A DNA stretch of 64,000 bases, taken from assembly GCA_023853785.1 (NCBI GenBank), contig JAJIRX010000166.1:22979-86978 (forward strand), read 5' to 3'. Position 1 is the first letter of the stretch. Every line of letters begins with the position of its first letter. The DNA is from Psilocybe azurescens (lineage: Eukaryota; Basidiomycota; Agaricomycetes; Agaricales; Agrocybaceae). This document shows, in pieces, positions 45,772 through 56,592 of this stretch. The notes below the pieces were generated by a model. The model was not told where the DNA came from. It saw nothing but the letters and a program-made list of their open reading frames with translations, and ran no database searches. A program made the translations under genes and the position numbers.

Positions 45772-46013
45772 TGGAGCCCACCGCAAGGGAGGGTTAATAC
45801 TAGATAAAGCAAAACCAGCTTGACATTGAGAAAAATTGCGATAAGCATTCGGCACCAAATACACGAGCGATCGTCTAAGTCTGTACTCTGCTAAACTAGT
45901 TATTGTAATAAGCCTTACGAGCTTACCCTCCCAGATGGAACTGATCAATATAAATATTTGATTGGGTGTTGTGTATTGGGCAATTACAAAGACACCCCGC
46001 ACTAAACATCTCA
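45772..46013 (+). repeat. Primer-binding site, leader and partial second LTR
   Basis: Two bases after the LTR comes tggagcccaccgcaagg (45772-45788), then about 76 bp of leader, then 149 bp (45865-46013) repeating the last 151 bp of the LTR (45619-45769). The right LTR is therefore also the 5' LTR of a further, internally deleted tandem copy whose 3' LTR end remains. Confidence 0.8.
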
Positions 46014-46104
46014 CCCGGATGGTGCTATTGCCCTGGTCATGATGTGTGTATGTTACATTTTACTCTGTTTACCATGGCATGACAAGTGCTAACCACTCTA
46101 CCAG

Positions 46105-46401
46105 ATTCGCAGCTGCCTTGATGAATGGCGATCTGGAACCCATGAGAAAAAACGACTTCAGCGAAAAAGCATATGGGCAGTTACACTCTGCCATGCTAGC
46201 GCTGATAGACAAGGTCAGAACATATGACTACCATAAATGTGTTCTTGAGGACAATCGTCGTCGTTGGGCAGCAATGGGGATGTAAGTAATCAATACACTA
46301 TTTCCTCTGAACTCACCTCAAAATGTATGAGTAATAGGAGGCAACTTCAGGCTCGTGATGATATGGTCAACCCATATAACTTTGAACCCGTACTTGACTG
46401 A
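46105..46401 (+). pseudogene. 3' exons of an unidentified gene
   Basis: Exon 46105-46280 (after a cag acceptor) reads AAALMNGDLEPMRKNDFSEK then AYGQLHSAMLALIDKVRTYD, has a GTAAGT donor, an intron of about 57 nt, and a last exon RQLQARDDMVNPYNFEPVLD with a TGA stop at 46399-46401. The splice phase keeps the frame. The upstream part of the gene is cut off by the retroelement. It is on the + strand and so is not the missing half of the Plavaka gene on the other side. Confidence 0.5.
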
Positions 46402-46885
46402 TTGTGTGGGCTGTATCTATCGTATTTCTTCTTCGTATTGTCTCAGAAGTGGTAGTCCTCTTTACAGTAATTGTCGTAGAACTAATTTAATGCATACGAA
46501 ATTTTACCTGGTCATTTCATTTGAATCCCACATTGTACAGGCTTTTCAATTGGCTAATCAAGGTATAATATTAGAGGATGGTAAGTGGTCTGTAATGCTG
46601 CCCTTGTCTATATACTGCTATGTAGTAGGATGAGGGATGCTACAGGTTATCATGGATTCTAATAGATGATACTATGGATTGTGATATGGGATTCTATGGA
46701 TTATGGTATGTAATGCTATGGACATAATTAGGCAGTGCTATCTAGAGGTATATAGCACTCCATAACAACCAGAATAAATTACATACAAGTGACGAAAGAC
46801 TATCTAAATGGGGACCTTTGCTAAACTACTCGGATGCTATAGAGTACTACCCGAGCGCTCTGTAGTATTTCTGATTTTGCTGATG
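46402..46885. repeat. Motif-rich AT region (ggattatgg / tgctatgg)
   Basis: Many short related motifs (gatgctaca, atgctatgg, tgctatctag, gatgctatag) in a composition like 21886-22428 but inverted. It may be the other subterminal region of the interrupted DNA transposon. Confidence 0.4.
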
Positions 46886-48039
46886 TATCACTAGGCAAAA
46901 ACGCGAAACGGTGAAGGCAAACTGATTATTAAAAGACCATGTCATGGTAGTCCAACGGATTATCAAATCGACGGTTTAACCGATATCAATGTGGATATTG
47001 ACGTTGGAATATCAGTAGGGGAAAAAGGGAAACGGTGAAGCCAAGTTGTCTTTAAAAGACCATGTAGTGAAAGTCCGACATAATGGCTGACCATCAAACC
47101 GAAGATCAAACCGATATGAATGTTGATGTTGAATTTGGTATATCGGTTGGCAAAAACGTGAAATGGTGAAGCCTAGTTGACAATTAAAAGGCACTGTCGG
47201 TAAAAGTCTGGCGGACTATATCTGTAGGTAAAAATGCGAAACTGCAAAGCCAAAGTGATAATTAAACGACTATTTCGTGAAAGCCTAACAGACTATCAAA
47301 TTGACGTTGGAATATGAGTAGAGGCAAAGGGAAATGGTGAAGCCAAGTTGTCTTTTAAAGACCATGTAGTGATAGTCCAACATAATGGCTGACCATCAAA
47401 CTGACAATCAAACCGATATGAATGTTGAGGTTGACTTTGATATATCGGTAGGCAAAAACACGAAACCGTGAACCCCAGTTGACAATTAAATGGCGCTGTC
47501 GTAAATATCTGACTGACTATATCGGTAGGCAAAAATGCGAAACAGTGAAGCCAAATTGATAATTAAAAGACCATGTAGTGAAAGCCCAACTGACTATCAA
47601 ATCAACTGTTGATCCAATCTCAATGTTGATGTTGACTTTGGTATATCGGTAGGCAAAAACGCGAAACGAACCCCAGTTGACAATTAAAAGGCACTGTCGT
47701 CAAAGTCTGGCGGACTATATTGGTAGGTAATTACGCAAAACACTGAAGCCCAGTTGACAATTAAAAGGCCCAGTCGTAAAAAGTCTGACGGACTATATCG
47801 GTAGGCAAAAACGAAACGTTGAAACCAAACTGATAATTAAAAGACCATGTGGTGAAATTCCAACAGACTATCAAATAAATGGTTGAACCTATATCAATGT
47901 TGATGTTGACATTGGTATATCGGTAGGCAAAAACGCGAAACAGTGAAGGCCAGTTGAGAATTAAAAGTTCCTGTTGTAAAAGTCCAACAGTCTATATTGA
48001 TAGGCAAAAACACGAAACGGTGAAGCCAAATTGATAATT
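46886..48039. repeat. Minisatellite array, left part
   Basis: Degenerate tandem units sharing the core ggtaggcaaaaacgcgaaac and ggtgaagcc..gttgacaattaaaag. Two unit classes alternate: a long one (about 120-145 bp, containing gaccatgtagtgaaagtcc and a gttgatgttgac run) and a short one (about 75 bp, with ctgtcgtaaaagtctgacgg). Open frames across it are by-products of the repeat. Confidence 0.85.
48027..48039 (+). repeat. Target-site duplication of the LINE, left copy
   Basis: caaattgataatt here is repeated at 54527-54539. Together they bound the LINE and lie within satellite units. Confidence 0.85.
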
Positions 48040-48548
48040 TTTTTTTTTTTTTTTCGTGTCAATTTATGTCTTTTGAGGCATAGCCCCACGCAGACCTAAC
48101 TAGTACGGTTGTAGATAACGGGGCACTGCGCCCTGCTCCTTGCCCATGGATCCTTTTAAGGCCGCTGAGGTACGCCCTGTGGGTGCCCACTACGATCCCC
48201 TCCCCAGTCGGCCCAGCACGGAAACGCTGTTTGCTGGCATCCATTTCTTGATGGGTGGGTTAACTCGACCGAGTTTATTCCCTTTCATTGTCGGCCTCTT
48301 GTTGTTCTTTTTCCGCTGGGGCGCTCCTACGTACTGGTACGTTGGGGCGCGGTTAGGTATATGCTCATGTTTAGGTTGGTGAGGACGGATGTGGTTTCCG
48401 GGGCCCTTTGAGTGGTGGGCTTGGTGTGTTCGTATTGAGTGAGTGGGTGGGGTATGTGTGTGTGTTCTCTGTTTTATCTATAGTGGGGGTTTTGCTCAGT
48501 CTGCTTACCGTGATGGATGGCTGGTACTTCACCTGATGTGGTTTTTAG

Positions 48549-51500
48549 TCATTTCGTCGCCACTATATATTTCATTAGAATCTTCATATGGGGCTTTCCG
48601 CAGAGGATAGTTCGTAAGTTTCTTGCATCTCGTCCGAGTTCTTGGTCCATTTCTGCCCGTTCCCATGCGTCACGAAGGGCATTCAAATAGGTAGTGCTTG
48701 ACTGTTTCTTCAACCACTCCGCAGCTTGCTGTTTGGCATTTCGCGCATCTGCTGCTGTCTGATTGTCCAAATCGGTGTAGGTAGCTGTTGAGGGTATGTG
48801 GCCTGTTCTAATTTGCATATATAGATTTGCTTTTGCCCTCGTCATGTCATTTTGCGTATTGTGAAATTTGGTGAATGGGTGCTCGGTGTCCACTTTAGCA
48901 AATGTAGTTTTCGTGGCGACATGTTCCATCTTCGGGTGACTTCATCGTCGAGTTTGATCTGCATTGTGGCCTTGAGATGCTTAAGTACTTATTGGTAGTC
49001 GGCCTTGTCGTAGGAAGTGTGGGAGTAATGTCTTGGGTGCCAGCTGTATGCCTGCTGCGGCCTTCTGGGCTTCGGGCGTCCAGCGGTTTAGTTTCCTGCT
49101 ACTTCTTTGTGAGCAGGTATCCATCTAATAGTAAAATTTTCACCGTGGTATGGGATCTGTTCGTGGCCCATTAGGGGCGCCCGGCCACTCGCGTTTATTT
49201 CATTGATGAGGTCACGAGCGCTTCTTGGTGTGCTCGCTTTTGTTGCCTTAATGGTATTTTTGCTGTCTGTATATATTGACGTGGTGAGTTTTCCGAGCCT
49301 TCCAGAATTTTGTAGCATCCAGCAGCCCATTAGCAGGCCCACTGCTTCTGCATCCTCTGGTGTGTATTCTGTGTCGGGTCCTAGTTGAAATCGCATTGTC
49401 TGCCTTGGTTTGTTTTGGCCTGCGTCGTATAGCACTGCTGACGATCCCACCATTCCGTACACGCTTGAGCCATCTGTGTAGATACGTGTTTTCGCTTTGT
49501 CTTTCTTTTCTTCGTTTATGGCTTCGTTTGCTGACGTGGCTATCTGAATCGCATAGTCTGGGCGTTCTTCTGCATCTCTTTTCCTTGGCTGTATGCATTC
49601 TACTCTTGTTGGGTCATGTTGGAAGATATGGAGTAGATTTTGTAGCGATGTGATGTGTGTTTTTGCCTTCTTTTGTGATATCTGTCTAGTAGGGCGGCAG
49701 CTGGGTTCTCAACCGGTAGTGATGATAGACGTACCAAGGCTTGGTAACATGCTTTACGCAGCATGAGGTCTGCAGGTAGTACCCCGGCGTGGGGATCTAG
49801 CAACTCTGTGGGAGTGGTACGCAAAGCTCCTGTTATTGCTAATGTAGCGATGCGTTGTAGTTTTGTGAATGCTGTTAAGGCGCTGACAGAGCCAGTCTTT
49901 CGAGTGCGTCCATTGATGAGGTGAGGGGTGTGTACCAGGTGTCTAGGCCGTAAGTCATTTTTGGTATGGCTACTGCGATGTATAGGCGACGCATTGACTT
50001 AGCTTGTATTCCGCCTGCTGCATTGCTGAGTCGGCGGAATTGTAATAGCCAGCTTGTGGCTTTTGCTATTGTCTTCTGAAGCTGTGTTTTCCAGCGTAGG
50101 GTGCGGTCAACGTGAATTCCAAGATATTTGTAGCTCTCCACGTCCTTGACGATCTTGCCTTGCAGGAGTAGTGCTGGCGCTTTTGCCTTTTCATTTTCCC
50201 AGGTCGTTGGGGGTCTTTGATTGCTTTCCGGGTGTGGTGGACGACTGCTAGCTTGTCGATTTCGAATCGTGAGTTGTGTGCCTTTGCCCATGCGAATCCG
50301 CTGTTTGGCTTTTCCATTATGACTGTTAGTGCTTTGACATTAGCTTTGAGTGTTTTGCCTGTTACTATGATCATTGCGTCGTCAACAAACCCCACAGAGT
50401 CTTCTTTGGGGTTGTCGTCTGTTGCTGTGGCTTGTGCAATTTCTAGTAGATCAGCGTTATACAGAATGTATAGTACCATAGATAGCGGGTCTCCCTGTCC
50501 TATGCCGTTTGAGATGTGCCGTCAGTGCTGAGATGAAGTCGTCAAATCGTAGCTTGGTCCTTCTGTTTGTTAGCAGGTTTTCAATGAATGTCACGTATAT
50601 GGAGGGTATTCTCCGTTTCTTGAGGTTGTGGATCAACCTGTCCGTTACAGCGTTGGGGAAAGCTCCTTCTACATCCAGGTAGAGTACTGATACAACTTTT
50701 TGTTGCGCCATGCTGTCTTGATGCGGTCTTCGAGAATGTGTACAGCATCGGTTGTTGTGCGTCCTGATCGGCTGCCATAATGATTTGCTGGCAGCAGCTG
50801 CTCTCGCTCCACTGTTCTTGCTATGTCGTCCGCTACGATAGAGGTGAGTACCTTGGCCATGGTACAGATCAGTGCAATTGGCCGATAGGCCTTGGTGACT
50901 TCGTAACTGGGTTTTCCTGGTTTTCTGAGTACCGACTGTTGTGAATTCGCGCCATATGTCCACGTATGTGTTGAGGGCAAGCGAGGCTTGATAGATGTGT
51001 AGTAAGTAGTCTTCTATATGTTCAACTGTTTTCTGTAAGACAATGTTAGGGATGCCGTCTGGTCCACTCGCTTTGTAGGGTGAGAGTTTTGCGATATGTT
51101 TGCGTATTCGTTCCACTGTTATATTTGTTGGTGGTGGTAGTGGTGCTGGATATTCATAGTCAATTGGCACTGTTGATGTTTCTGGTTTTGGCGGGAAGAA
51201 TGATGATGCCAACGCTTTGGCCTTGTCGCTATTGGTGGTGTACTCGATGTTCTGACCTTCCTCAGTTTTCTTCTTCAGGGTTGGTATTCGTGATTTCCCG
51301 CCATCCGTTGCAGGTGTGCTGATATAGTTGTTTGCGGTCCATACGTCTTTGGCAGTGGCGTCCTCCAGGAATTCTCTCCAGTGTTGGAGCTTGGCTTTGT
51401 CCATTTCTCAGCCATATTTCTTTGATTTTTCGTTGTGTTCTGCGTGGCTTGGATGATTGGGTATGGCTCTGTTTCGGAAGGAAGTGCGACTTAGCTTGTT

Positions 51501-52511
51501 TATCTCCTTCCTCAGGTCGCTCAGCTCTTTATTCCACCATCTTTGGAGTTTGGGCAAGGTTTGTTGACCGGCACTATCTTTTGATTGTTTCCTGCAGTGC
51601 TTGCGTTAGAGCTGCTGCTGATGTCTGTACCTCCATGTCGTTTTGCAGTGCTCTTGCTTCTGGCATTTCAGTGATACGCTTCGTTAGGTCAGCTTGAAAG
51701 ACCTCCCAGTCAGTCATGCGATAGTTATAGGAGGGTGCTGGTACTGTTTGTTGCTGTGGTAAATCGATTACTGTCACTATCGGAAATGGTCAGTACCGGG
51801 GCTGTAGAAAGCCCTCAACATCGCATCTGACGACGCGTTCAATAAGGCCCTCTGTGCACCAGACGTTGTCAGGTCTTGTATATCTTTGTTGACGAAGTGT
51901 CGGATGGTCGGTATGCCTTTTGGGAGAGCCATTTGCATGTCTTTGTCGGCTGTGAGAGCAATGATTTTTCTGCCCTTCGGGTGGCGTTCGCAGTAAATAG
52001 TCGATGATCTTCGTCTCTGTCCCAGAGGGGTGGTGGCTGTTGAAGTCGCCAGCCCATATGATTTGGTCTTCCTCTTTTGGCAGATACGATTCTTTTCTTT
52101 TCTCATGAAGCGTCGGAGGTGGCTGATGTTCACGTTGTGGTTGTTATCGTTATACACATTGACTATTGTGAGGTTGCATGTTTGTGTGGTGATTCGTATT
52201 GCTGTCAGGTCGTTGTTGCCTGGAATGGCGAGTTCGATCCAAGAGCTTGATGATAGCTGAGAGTTTACCATTATTACGGACCTGGTAGGTGAAGCTTTGT
52301 CAGTTTGTCTGTCATGTGGTGAGACGAGAGAGAAATTAAGAGGTGTTCGTAGTAATCCTGTCTTTGTTATATGTGGTTCCTGTATTAGTATTACATCCCA
52401 TTCTTTGCTGAGCGGGCGGTTGATAATGTCATTATGCGCATTTCGTGATTTGTTTAGATTTATCTGTAATATTCGTAGTCGGTTGAGGGGTGGTTGTCGT
52501 CTTTCAGGCAT
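48549..52511 (-). CDS. LINE ORF2: endonuclease, reverse transcriptase, RNase H
   Basis: It starts at the ATG at 52511. The APE-type endonuclease begins LRILQINLNKSRNAHNDIIN and EWDVILIQEPHI, with IVNVYNDNNHN later. RT: SPYKASGPDGIPNIVLQK, VLYLDVEGAFPNAVTDRL (motif A), FVDDAMIIVTG (catalytic motif C near 50370), and a thumb region LKYLGIHVD-like in 50100-50150. RNase H: TEYTPEDAEAVGLLMG, SIYTDSKNTIKA and RWIPAHKEVAGN (49088-49462). The C-terminal tail ends at 48549. The RT frame shifts near 50970 and 50480 and the endonuclease near 52080, so it is not functional. It would make the nick and the cDNA in target-primed reverse transcription. Confidence 0.85.
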
Positions 52512-54402
52512 TATTTTCGGGTGTCTGGGAGCCCGCCTTGGCTGGGGGTTGTTGTTGTTTCTTTTGTGTTTTGGGCTTGTTCTTCCCTCTCCTGCTGTTC
52601 AATGCGTTTTACCTCCATTGCGAGTAGTGCTTCTAGTCGTGAATATTCTTCTCTTGTCATTACCTTCTCTGGTGGGTCGGGCCTCTGGGGTAGCTGGTGT
52701 TGGGTTGGTGTTGTTGTCGTCTTTGGTGGTGCTGGTGCCACTGTTTGGGTGCTTGGTTTGGGTCGGTAGTCTAGTAGTGATTGTCGTGAGGGTCGCAGCT
52801 CATCGTCTATGCGCTTTGCTCGGTTTTCGCGATCTTCTTCCGTTGGCTCATAAACCTGTTTGTGTCGGATTGTTGGAGGTTGGTACTCTGCAGTCCATGT
52901 CCATGGCTCGGTGTCTGGGAAGAATGGGATAGCGTTCTCAGGGTGGGTTGCATTGAATTGTTGGCATTTTCTGTGGAATGTTGGGCAGCTCCTGTCCCAG
53001 CTGGTGTGTCCGTCTCCTAATTCTCCACATGATACACATTTCTTGTTTGATGAGGTGCAATCGTCGGTCTTGTGTGTTCTGCTCGCACAATTTCCGCATG
53101 TGTCAAAGTTGTTGATGCACTCCCGGGCAATGTGATTGTAGTCCTGGCATTTGAGGCAACGTATCGGCTCCTTCTTGCTTTTGCGGACCTCAACTCGTTT
53201 TCCATATATCACTAAGCCGTCGCATATTATTTTGTTTGCCTTCTTTGTGTTCCGTATGGCCAGGATGAGATGTGCATAGTTCTGCTTCCGTTCTTTGTTG
53301 CGGCGTGCGATGGGTTTGGCCCATCTCACCTTCTCGAGGTCGTCAATGTGTAGCCCGTTGGTTGTCAGCATCTCGTCGATGTGTTGTCTGTTGTCCGTTT
53401 CAAAACCGATTGGTACGTAGTATGCAATGAGGTTGTACATGTGGGCCTTGTACTGAGCACCTTCGCCGCTTTCACCTAAAAGAAGAGAAGAGTCGGTCAG
53501 CGTTCTTTCCTTCTTTGAACCACTTAGCGCCTTCGTCTGTTAAGAACTCTCCCAGAATCCCTTTGTTCGACAATCTCTCCACTGTCCTGATCCTGTGCTT
53601 GACTTTTCCATTTTCGCCGTCGTCGAGTGCTGCGATTCCCGCGTTATACAGCCTTAGCACTTCAGTTTGGCTGATCTTGTGCACCGTCGAGTCCTTGGGA
53701 AGTCTAGGAGAAACTGGCGGGATCAGATGCCCTCTCTTGCCACCAGTCTTGGGTCTGTCTGGTTCCTTTCTGGGCCTCCTTGGGATCGGACTGCATCACT
53801 GTACCGTGTAGAGGTTGGCGGTGTTTGGTGTCTTTCAACCAGTGGTTGGGTGGTATTGGGTGTCAGCTGTGCCTTGGTGATTGCCTCGGTTATTGTTGCT
53901 AGTTGTTTCCCGACTTCCTCTGAGATTGTCGTCTTGATATGTTCCGCCATGTTTCTCATTTCCTCTGAGACATATTCTGCCTGCTCAACTGCGATCTCCC
54001 TTGCCTGCCCAGATATCACCTCCAGTTCCAGCCTCTCCATCATGTATGCTACGGATCTCACAGCTCGTACTGCTGTGGCTGTCAGGCCCTCATTTCTGCA
54101 ACTTGGAACAGGGCTGACGCCATGTTGTGTGGGGTTGGTGGGGCTCCCTCTGGCACAAACATTAGCGTTGTTTCCAGGTATTCTCGTGCTTCGGTCGCAT
54201 TGTTGATGGGTCGATTACTGCCTTCGTCTATGAACTGGGTTGATGGGGAGGAGGAGAGAGCTCTTTCTCCGCGGTTTCCATTGTTTGTCGTCTTGCTGCT
54301 GCAAGATCCTTTTCAATTGCTTCCCTAGATTTTCTTGTTATCGCCCCGCGGTTCTGGGGGCTTCGACTTCAGCGCCACATCTGGCGAGGGTTTAGGTTGA
54401 CT
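52511..54402 (-). CDS. LINE ORF1: gag-like RNA-binding protein
   Basis: It begins near MSQPKPSPDVALKSKPPEPR (54402). A helical part AYVMER-like region follows at 53723-54061 (EYVSEEMRNMAEHIKTTISE), then a frame with ELLTDEG-like sequence (53472-53684). The final frame (52511-53440) carries three zinc knuckles: CLKCQDYNHIAREC and CGNCASRTHKTDDC (both CX2CX4HX4C) and CVSCGELGDGHTSWDRSC. A glutamate-rich end with LEALLAMEVKRIEQQE precedes the stop, which overlaps the ORF2 start by one base (TAATG). At least three frame changes are needed to read it through. Confidence 0.75.
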
Positions 54403-54526
54403 CATTTGTTAATTATGGGGTATGTACACTATCCAATGCCTATTACTAGTCGTCCGAGGCTCTTGTTTACCCAGCAAGAAGCGTGGGAATACTTGAGATG
54501 GATGTGGTAATGGATTGAGAAGCGGT

Positions 54527-56091
54527 CAAATTGATAATTAAAAGACCATGTCGTGAAAGTCCAATGGACTATCAAATTGACGGTTTAACTGATATCAATG
54601 TTGATATTGACGTTGGAATATCGGTGGGGAAAAATAGGAAACGGTGAAGCCAAATTGTCTTTAAAAGACCATGCAGTGAAAGTCCAACATAATGGCTGAC
54701 CATCAAACCGACTATCAAACCGATATGAATGTTGATGTTGACTTTGGTATATCGGTAGGCAAAAAAGCGAAACAGTGAAGCCCAGTTTACAATTAAAAGG
54801 CCCAGTCGTAAAAGTCTGACGGACTATATCAGTAGACAAAAATGTGAAACGGTGAAGCCAAATTGATAATTAAAAGACCATGTCATGAAAGTCCAATGGA
54901 CTATCTAATCGACGGTTGAACCATTCCCAATGTTGATGTTGACGTTGGTATAGTGGTAGGCAAATAAGCTAAACGGTGAACCCCAGTTGATGATTAAAAG
55001 GCACTGTTGTAAAAGTCTGACGGACTATATCAGTAGGCAAAAATGCGAAACGGTGAAGCCAAACTGATAATTGAAAGCCCATGTCGTGAAAGTTCTACGG
55101 ACTATCAAATCGACGGTTGAATTGATATCAATGTGGATATTGACATTGGAATATCGGTAGGGCAACAAAGGAAATGGTGAAGCCAAGTTGTCTTTGAAAG
55201 ACCATGTAGTGAAAGTTCAACATAATGGCTGACCATCAAACCGACGATCAAACCAATATGAATGTTGATGTTGACTTTGGTATATCGGTAGGCAAAAAGT
55301 GAAATGGTTAAGCTTAGTTGACAATTAAAAGGCCCTGTCTTAAAAGTGTGACGGACTATATTGGTAGGCAAAAATGCGAAACGGTGAAGGCTAGTTTACA
55401 ATTAAAAGGCCCTGTCGTAAAAGTCTGATAGACTATATTGGTAGGCAAAAACGCCGAAACGTTGGAAACCAAACTGGTAATTAAAAGACCATGTCGTGAA
55501 ATTCCAACGGACTATCAAATCAACGGTTGAACCAATCTCAATGTCGATGTTGACGTTGGTATATCGGTAGGGAAAAAAAGGTAATGGCGAACCCGTTGTC
55601 TTTAAAAGACCATGTAGTGAAAGTCTGACATAATGACTGACCATCAGACCGACCATCAAACCAATATGAACATTGATGTTGATGTTGGTATAGCAGTAGG
55701 CAAAAAGCGAAACGTTGAAGCCAAGTTGATAATTAAAAGACTATGTTGTGAAAGTCTGACGGACTGAAGGGCCATTGAACCAATGATTAAGCCAATAAGA
55801 ATGTTGATGTTGATGTTGGTATATCGGTAGGCAAAAACGAAATGGTGAACCCCAGTTTACAATTAAAAGGCCCCATTGTAAAAGTCTGACAGACTATATC
55901 TGTAGGTAAAAACGCGAAACGGTAAGCCAAAGTGATAATTAAAAGACCATTTTGTGGAAGTCTAATGGACTATCAAATTGACGTTTGAACTGATATCAAT
56001 ATTGAAATTGACGTTGGAATATTGGTAGGGGCAAAAGGAAATGGTGAAGGAAAGTTTTGCCTTTAAAGGACCATGTAGTGACAGTCCAACA
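54527..56091. repeat. Minisatellite array, right part
   Basis: Continuation of 46886-48039 after the LINE. The first 13 bp are the second target-duplication copy. The same two unit classes occur, ending at gacagtccaacatgcactg. Confidence 0.85.
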
Positions 56092-56592
56092 TGCACTGCT
56101 GGCAACAGATTATTTAAGGCGACCAAAAACGATTGAAAATTTTAATTAAACGTGTTTGCGTTTTTTCAACCATTTTCCCGATCATAAAATGTATCTAAAA
56201 GTCTTTCTTGTTGGCATCTATAAATTCCTGTTAAAGGTAACCTTTATGTCCTAATTTTAGCAGCAAACAGACTTTACATTTATATATAATTTTGACTGTA
56301 TATGGATTTAACTGACACGCTCAGTTTGTTCACTATTGTCTTGTGCAACAATTGAAGAATGTTTTGGAACAAAAATTTCTTAATATGTCTTAAATTTTAC
56401 AAAAGATTTATCAAACATCAAAAATGAATTATTTCTGGAAAATTTTTCCAGAGCGGACAATTGTACAAAATTAAAGTATTTATAAAAGGAAACAATAAAT
56501 CACGTACTGAGGCCCTCGCTGACAGTGGCGATAAGCGGGTGCATCTCAACAGCGGGTTGACAAGAGATTGTTCACAAGGGACTATATAACAA
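56092..56592. other. AT-rich intergenic region
   Basis: No coding signal. It is probably the 3' flank of the minus-strand gene that follows. Confidence 0.5.

Larger units (their letters stand above)
23158..46013. mobile_element. Palindromic composite of two head-to-head gypsy elements (element 2, 22.9 kb)
   Basis: Two copies of one Ty3/gypsy element lie head to head. The left copy reads gag-pol on the minus strand with its 3' LTR at 23158-24184. The right copy reads pol on the + strand with its 3' LTR at 44744-45769. The inverted arms (23158-31832 and 34277-45769) flank a single-copy centre (31833-34276) that belongs to the left copy (protease, gag). Neither copy has a 5' LTR at the centre. 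Each arm also carries spliced genes antisense to pol. The right end adds a primer-binding site, leader and partial second LTR. The two outer flanks (cgcgt before, cccgg after) share no target duplication. Confidence 0.88.
48040..54526 (-). mobile_element. Tad1-like LINE retrotransposon, full length, degenerate
   Basis: 6.5-kb non-LTR element on the minus strand with a 3' poly(A) (17 T on the + strand at 48038-48054), a 3' UTR (48055-48548), ORF2 (endonuclease-RT-RNase H) and ORF1 with zinc knuckles. The 13-bp target duplication confirms both ends. Presence of APE endonuclease, RT and RNase H fits the fungal Tad1 / I group. Frameshifts in both ORFs make it inactive. Confidence 0.9.

Noticed and set aside
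23158..46013. Bacterial (cyanobacterial) contamination because of the GCGATCGC motif
   Set aside because: The segment encodes Ty3/gypsy pol with LTRs, polypurine tract and primer site, and has GT...AG introns; it is fungal.
23158..46013. Simple single fold-back cDNA as the full explanation of the palindrome
   Set aside because: It cannot explain the 20-25% divergence of the cargo-1 block, the unmatched flanks or the extra LTR scar; later conversion or recombination between copies is needed.
46886..48039. CRISPR-like appearance of regularly spaced repeats
   Set aside because: The units are contiguous, degenerate and longer than CRISPR repeats, have no unique spacers, and the genome is eukaryotic.
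46886..56091. Short open frames in the satellite array (for example with HSYRFDSRFDGQPLCW)
   Set aside because: They recur with the repeat period and have no start, splice or domain evidence; they are by-products of tandem repetition.
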